Origin: Plectrocnemia conspersa
Lineage: Eukaryota > Arthropoda > Insecta > Trichoptera > Polycentropodidae
Length of the DNA stretch: 64,000 bases
Assembly (NCBI GenBank): GCA_009617715.1
Contig: VTFK01000353.1
Span: forward strand, 1 to 64,000
Direction of reading: 5' to 3'
The translations under genes and the position numbers were made by a program. The notes below the pieces were generated by a model, which was not told the origin of the DNA, searched no databases, and saw only the letters and a list, made by a program, of their open reading frames with translations. This document shows, piece by piece, positions 61,391-64,000 of the stretch; the stretch's first letter is position 1; each line of letters begins with the position of its first letter.

Positions 61391-64000
61391 TAATCATTGT
61401 AGTTTTTTACAGGGAATATGTTTGATTTAATAATACATCTTAAATAAGGGGCAGTCCAACTCTAGTATATCATAATCATTAAACAACTAATACATGTAAT
61501 TCAAAACATAATTTTCAAGTATTATGGCAATGTTAAAGGTTCCTAGATAACACATAAAATATAATGGTCATGTTTGTCTTTTTTTTATACATTTGAAATA
61601 TATAAAACCTCAACAGTAAACTATATAAACGCTTTTTATCTTCTATCAGAATATATTAGACTTTTTTGTCGATCAATATTCCGTATTTGCATCACCCCTT
61701 GCCCTTGTCCGTTTAATTACTATGTGAATAATATGTATTATATTCAAATTTCCCGTGTTTATCCCAAAATCTGGCGAATGAGACGGTAATAAATCGAGTT
61801 AATCTCGTCGTCCGTCGATAGTTGGCATCTCTGGCGCCTCTTCTCGGACGACTCGGTAATTAAGATGATCTCCGTCGATAAGGATCCGTTACATCCTGGA
61901 TGAGAACGGATTTAATTCCTCCCCCCCCGACTCGCCCACGGTGATAAATTGAACTCGGTGACAGCCGAGACCCTGTTGCCCAAAGTGTGTTCTATCTTTT
62001 ATATTTTTATTTTATTTTAATATGCAGGATAATACAAAACAAGTAAATACAAATTCATAATAACAGCTATACAATAATATATTAAATATAATTATTAATG
62101 TGACTTGATTTAAAATATCCATTATTGGTAAATTGTAATTAAAACATGTAAATTACACAATTGATTTAGGTAATGGTTTATATTTTATTCATCACTTAAT
62201 TTAAAACTGATTTAGGTTGTTTAACATTATTATTTTATTTGTAAAAAAACTAGATTCATTAAATTAAAATATTATTTGAATGAAGCTTAAAGTTTTTTTA
62301 GAACTGAGAACAAAAACATCAGTTTCCCGCGATAATGTATAATGGATGTGCGTGTCGGTTGTATGTTGAAGTGTTAATAACATAATTAGAGTTACAAAAA
62401 GTGGTAATAGATAGGTTATATATATTATTTATAGTAATTTGAGTGATGTTTAATTTAATATATTAATGCAGATATTGATTCCAAGATTCATATTATCTTA
62501 CAAGCAATTATTTATATCAATCGACTATTTATAAGCATGTCAAAATTGGTATGCGTAATTTTGAATTCGGTTTATTTTAGTACAAAAAAATATACATATA
62601 TCTTGCTGTTCTTATTCGTTGCGCAGATTTTATTTATTGATTTATTATATTTTCGAAGAAATTAGTATACATTATAATATCTTTTACTGTCTCTTTTTGC
62701 ATATTTTTTTCGCATTACATAAGTACGTGCTTGTTATTACTCAAACGCGTTAAATTCAACAGCCGTGACAGTATACTGACAAATGAACGTTGCCAACATC
62801 AGTATTTATCGTTGCGGGCTTAACCCCAGTGTGTACGAGACGTTGAATGCGAACAACATCCGCGTATGAAACATTTATGAGATTTTTCATACGATTTCGG
62901 CAATATTTACATATTAGAGACGAGCATAGAGCGGATTATGGGACGCATTTCGGATGCTAAAATATACAAAGGGGTATCAATATTGCATTATGTGAAAGGA
63001 GTTGTGTTTTATTTTTAAAATGTTTTCTTTGCAAATTTCCTGAGAAAGCTATTTACATCGAAACTATCCCATAATCCATCCTCAAGTATACACAACGTGT
63101 TATGTGAATTTTTAGTTTCAATATAGTAGATATAGGAATACACAAAAATATAATTTTTATTTTTTTAAATTCAAGATATTTTTTTATTAGGAAATAAACC
63201 AATATTTTTATAATTCGTAGTAAAAATATACAGTAGGGAAGATAAATGAACCACGAAAATATATATTCCAGCATGGGTTTTTAAAATTTGCAGCTCTATT
63301 AAAAAAAAATAGTGAGCAAATTCTCCCATTATTCCCTGGCATGGTGAAAAAATATTTTTTTGTCATAAACAAAGGCCACAGCACAAAAATTGAAAATACG
63401 TGTCTACAGTTTAAAGTTAACTATTTTCAAAAACTATATATGTTAAAAAACGTTTCGTTTATTTATATAAAGGTACCCCTTTATATAAATAATTTTAATG
63501 ATTTCTTACCTTGAGATCTGAAACCGAGTTCAAGAATATATATACTATATGTATTTAATTTCTTACACTGGATACATTTAAATTTGGCAATCAAAAGTCA
63601 AAATGTTTTTTTCATCCTGAGCAAAAATTTTGTATTTTTTTTTTAAAGAAGATGGTTCTGTGTGAGTGATGATTTGTATGAACATGTAAGCAGTTGCCTT
63701 TTGAGCAGTGATCGTTGAACAAATAAATATAGATCATTGTTTATGCGGTATAAATTTAAAAGTTTTAAAAAAATTATATTTTATTTGAAATATACATTAT
63801 TAACTTAAATATCTATAATATATAAATATTATTTTTAATATATTTCTTATAATAATTGTAAATATAATATAAATAGGCAAATTAAATTATCGAGTGGACC
63901 GTGTGACGCAATAAATGTTTTTTTAATTGGTCTTTTTCTTCTCGAGTTTTTACTGGTCTGATTAAATCGAGCGTGAAGTTTGGGAACATCTGAGCGAAAA
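61391..64000. other. AT-rich spacer with GC-richer islands, to window end
   Basis: An island at about 61770-61985 carries repeated CGTCGATA and a TAATTA core (CGGTAATTAAGATG), and one at about 62740-62980 carries mixed words. Both are candidate regulatory DNA by composition only. The final kilobase is AT-rich with no recognised feature. Confidence 0.4.

Noticed and set aside
1..64000. CRISPR arrays, operons, bacterial promoters and riboswitches
   Set aside because: No regularly spaced direct repeats with unique spacers and no prokaryotic gene organisation; the window is eukaryotic in character.

Overview
This window looks like a gene-poor stretch of an arthropod nuclear genome, most likely an insect; Lepidoptera would fit but cannot be proved from sequence alone. 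The DNA is strongly AT-rich, roughly 70% by eye. I see no bacterial-style gene packing, no intact protein-coding gene, no convincing functional tRNA or rRNA and no CRISPR array. The recognisable coding matter is broken: one UDP-glycosyltransferase remnant, several decayed reverse-transcriptase pieces of jockey-like non-LTR elements, and one Tc1/mariner transposase remnant.

Layout. 0-5.3 kb: the 5' end of a LINE on the minus strand cut by the window edge, a SINE-like trace, a hAT-type miniature element with 8-bp target duplications (3.6-4.07 kb), and a minus-strand jockey-like RT remnant (4.65-5.25 kb). 5.3-17 kb: AT-rich spacer with one dispersed repeat copy (9.1-9.6 kb), a 155-bp hAT miniature element with perfect 8-bp target duplications (12.15-12.31 kb) and a GC-richer foldback patch near 13 kb. 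17-26 kb is the busiest part: piggyBac-like TTAA termini, a tRNA-like relic, a third hAT miniature element with perfect 8-bp duplications, a foldback element with C-rich and G-rich arms (19.56-20.24 kb), an unidentified 64-codon open frame, the UGT remnant (22.9-23.45 kb), another RT piece, and a complete 1.5-kb non-autonomous LTR retrotransposon (24.34-25.84 kb) filled with GC-rich tandem repeats instead of gag-pol. 26-33 kb: spacer with GC-richer islands, a near-perfect palindrome, the Tc1 remnant and an RT remnant. 33-64 kb: essentially a gene desert, with short GC/CpG-richer islands spaced through AT-rich DNA, a second copy of the 9-kb repeat (46.6-47.2 kb), another RT scrap (55.5 kb) and a SINE-like trace (56.4 kb).

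Reading the parts together: nothing here forms an operon or pathway. The window is best seen as transposon-populated intergenic or intronic DNA. The regularly spaced GC-richer islands, the strongest being 53.69-54.25 kb, are candidates for conserved regulatory DNA of a distant developmental gene; that is inference from composition only. The most interesting item is the miniature LTR element, which combines 2%-diverged LTRs, a 4-bp target duplication, three copies of a primer-binding-site-like motif and an array of about 38-47-bp repeats.
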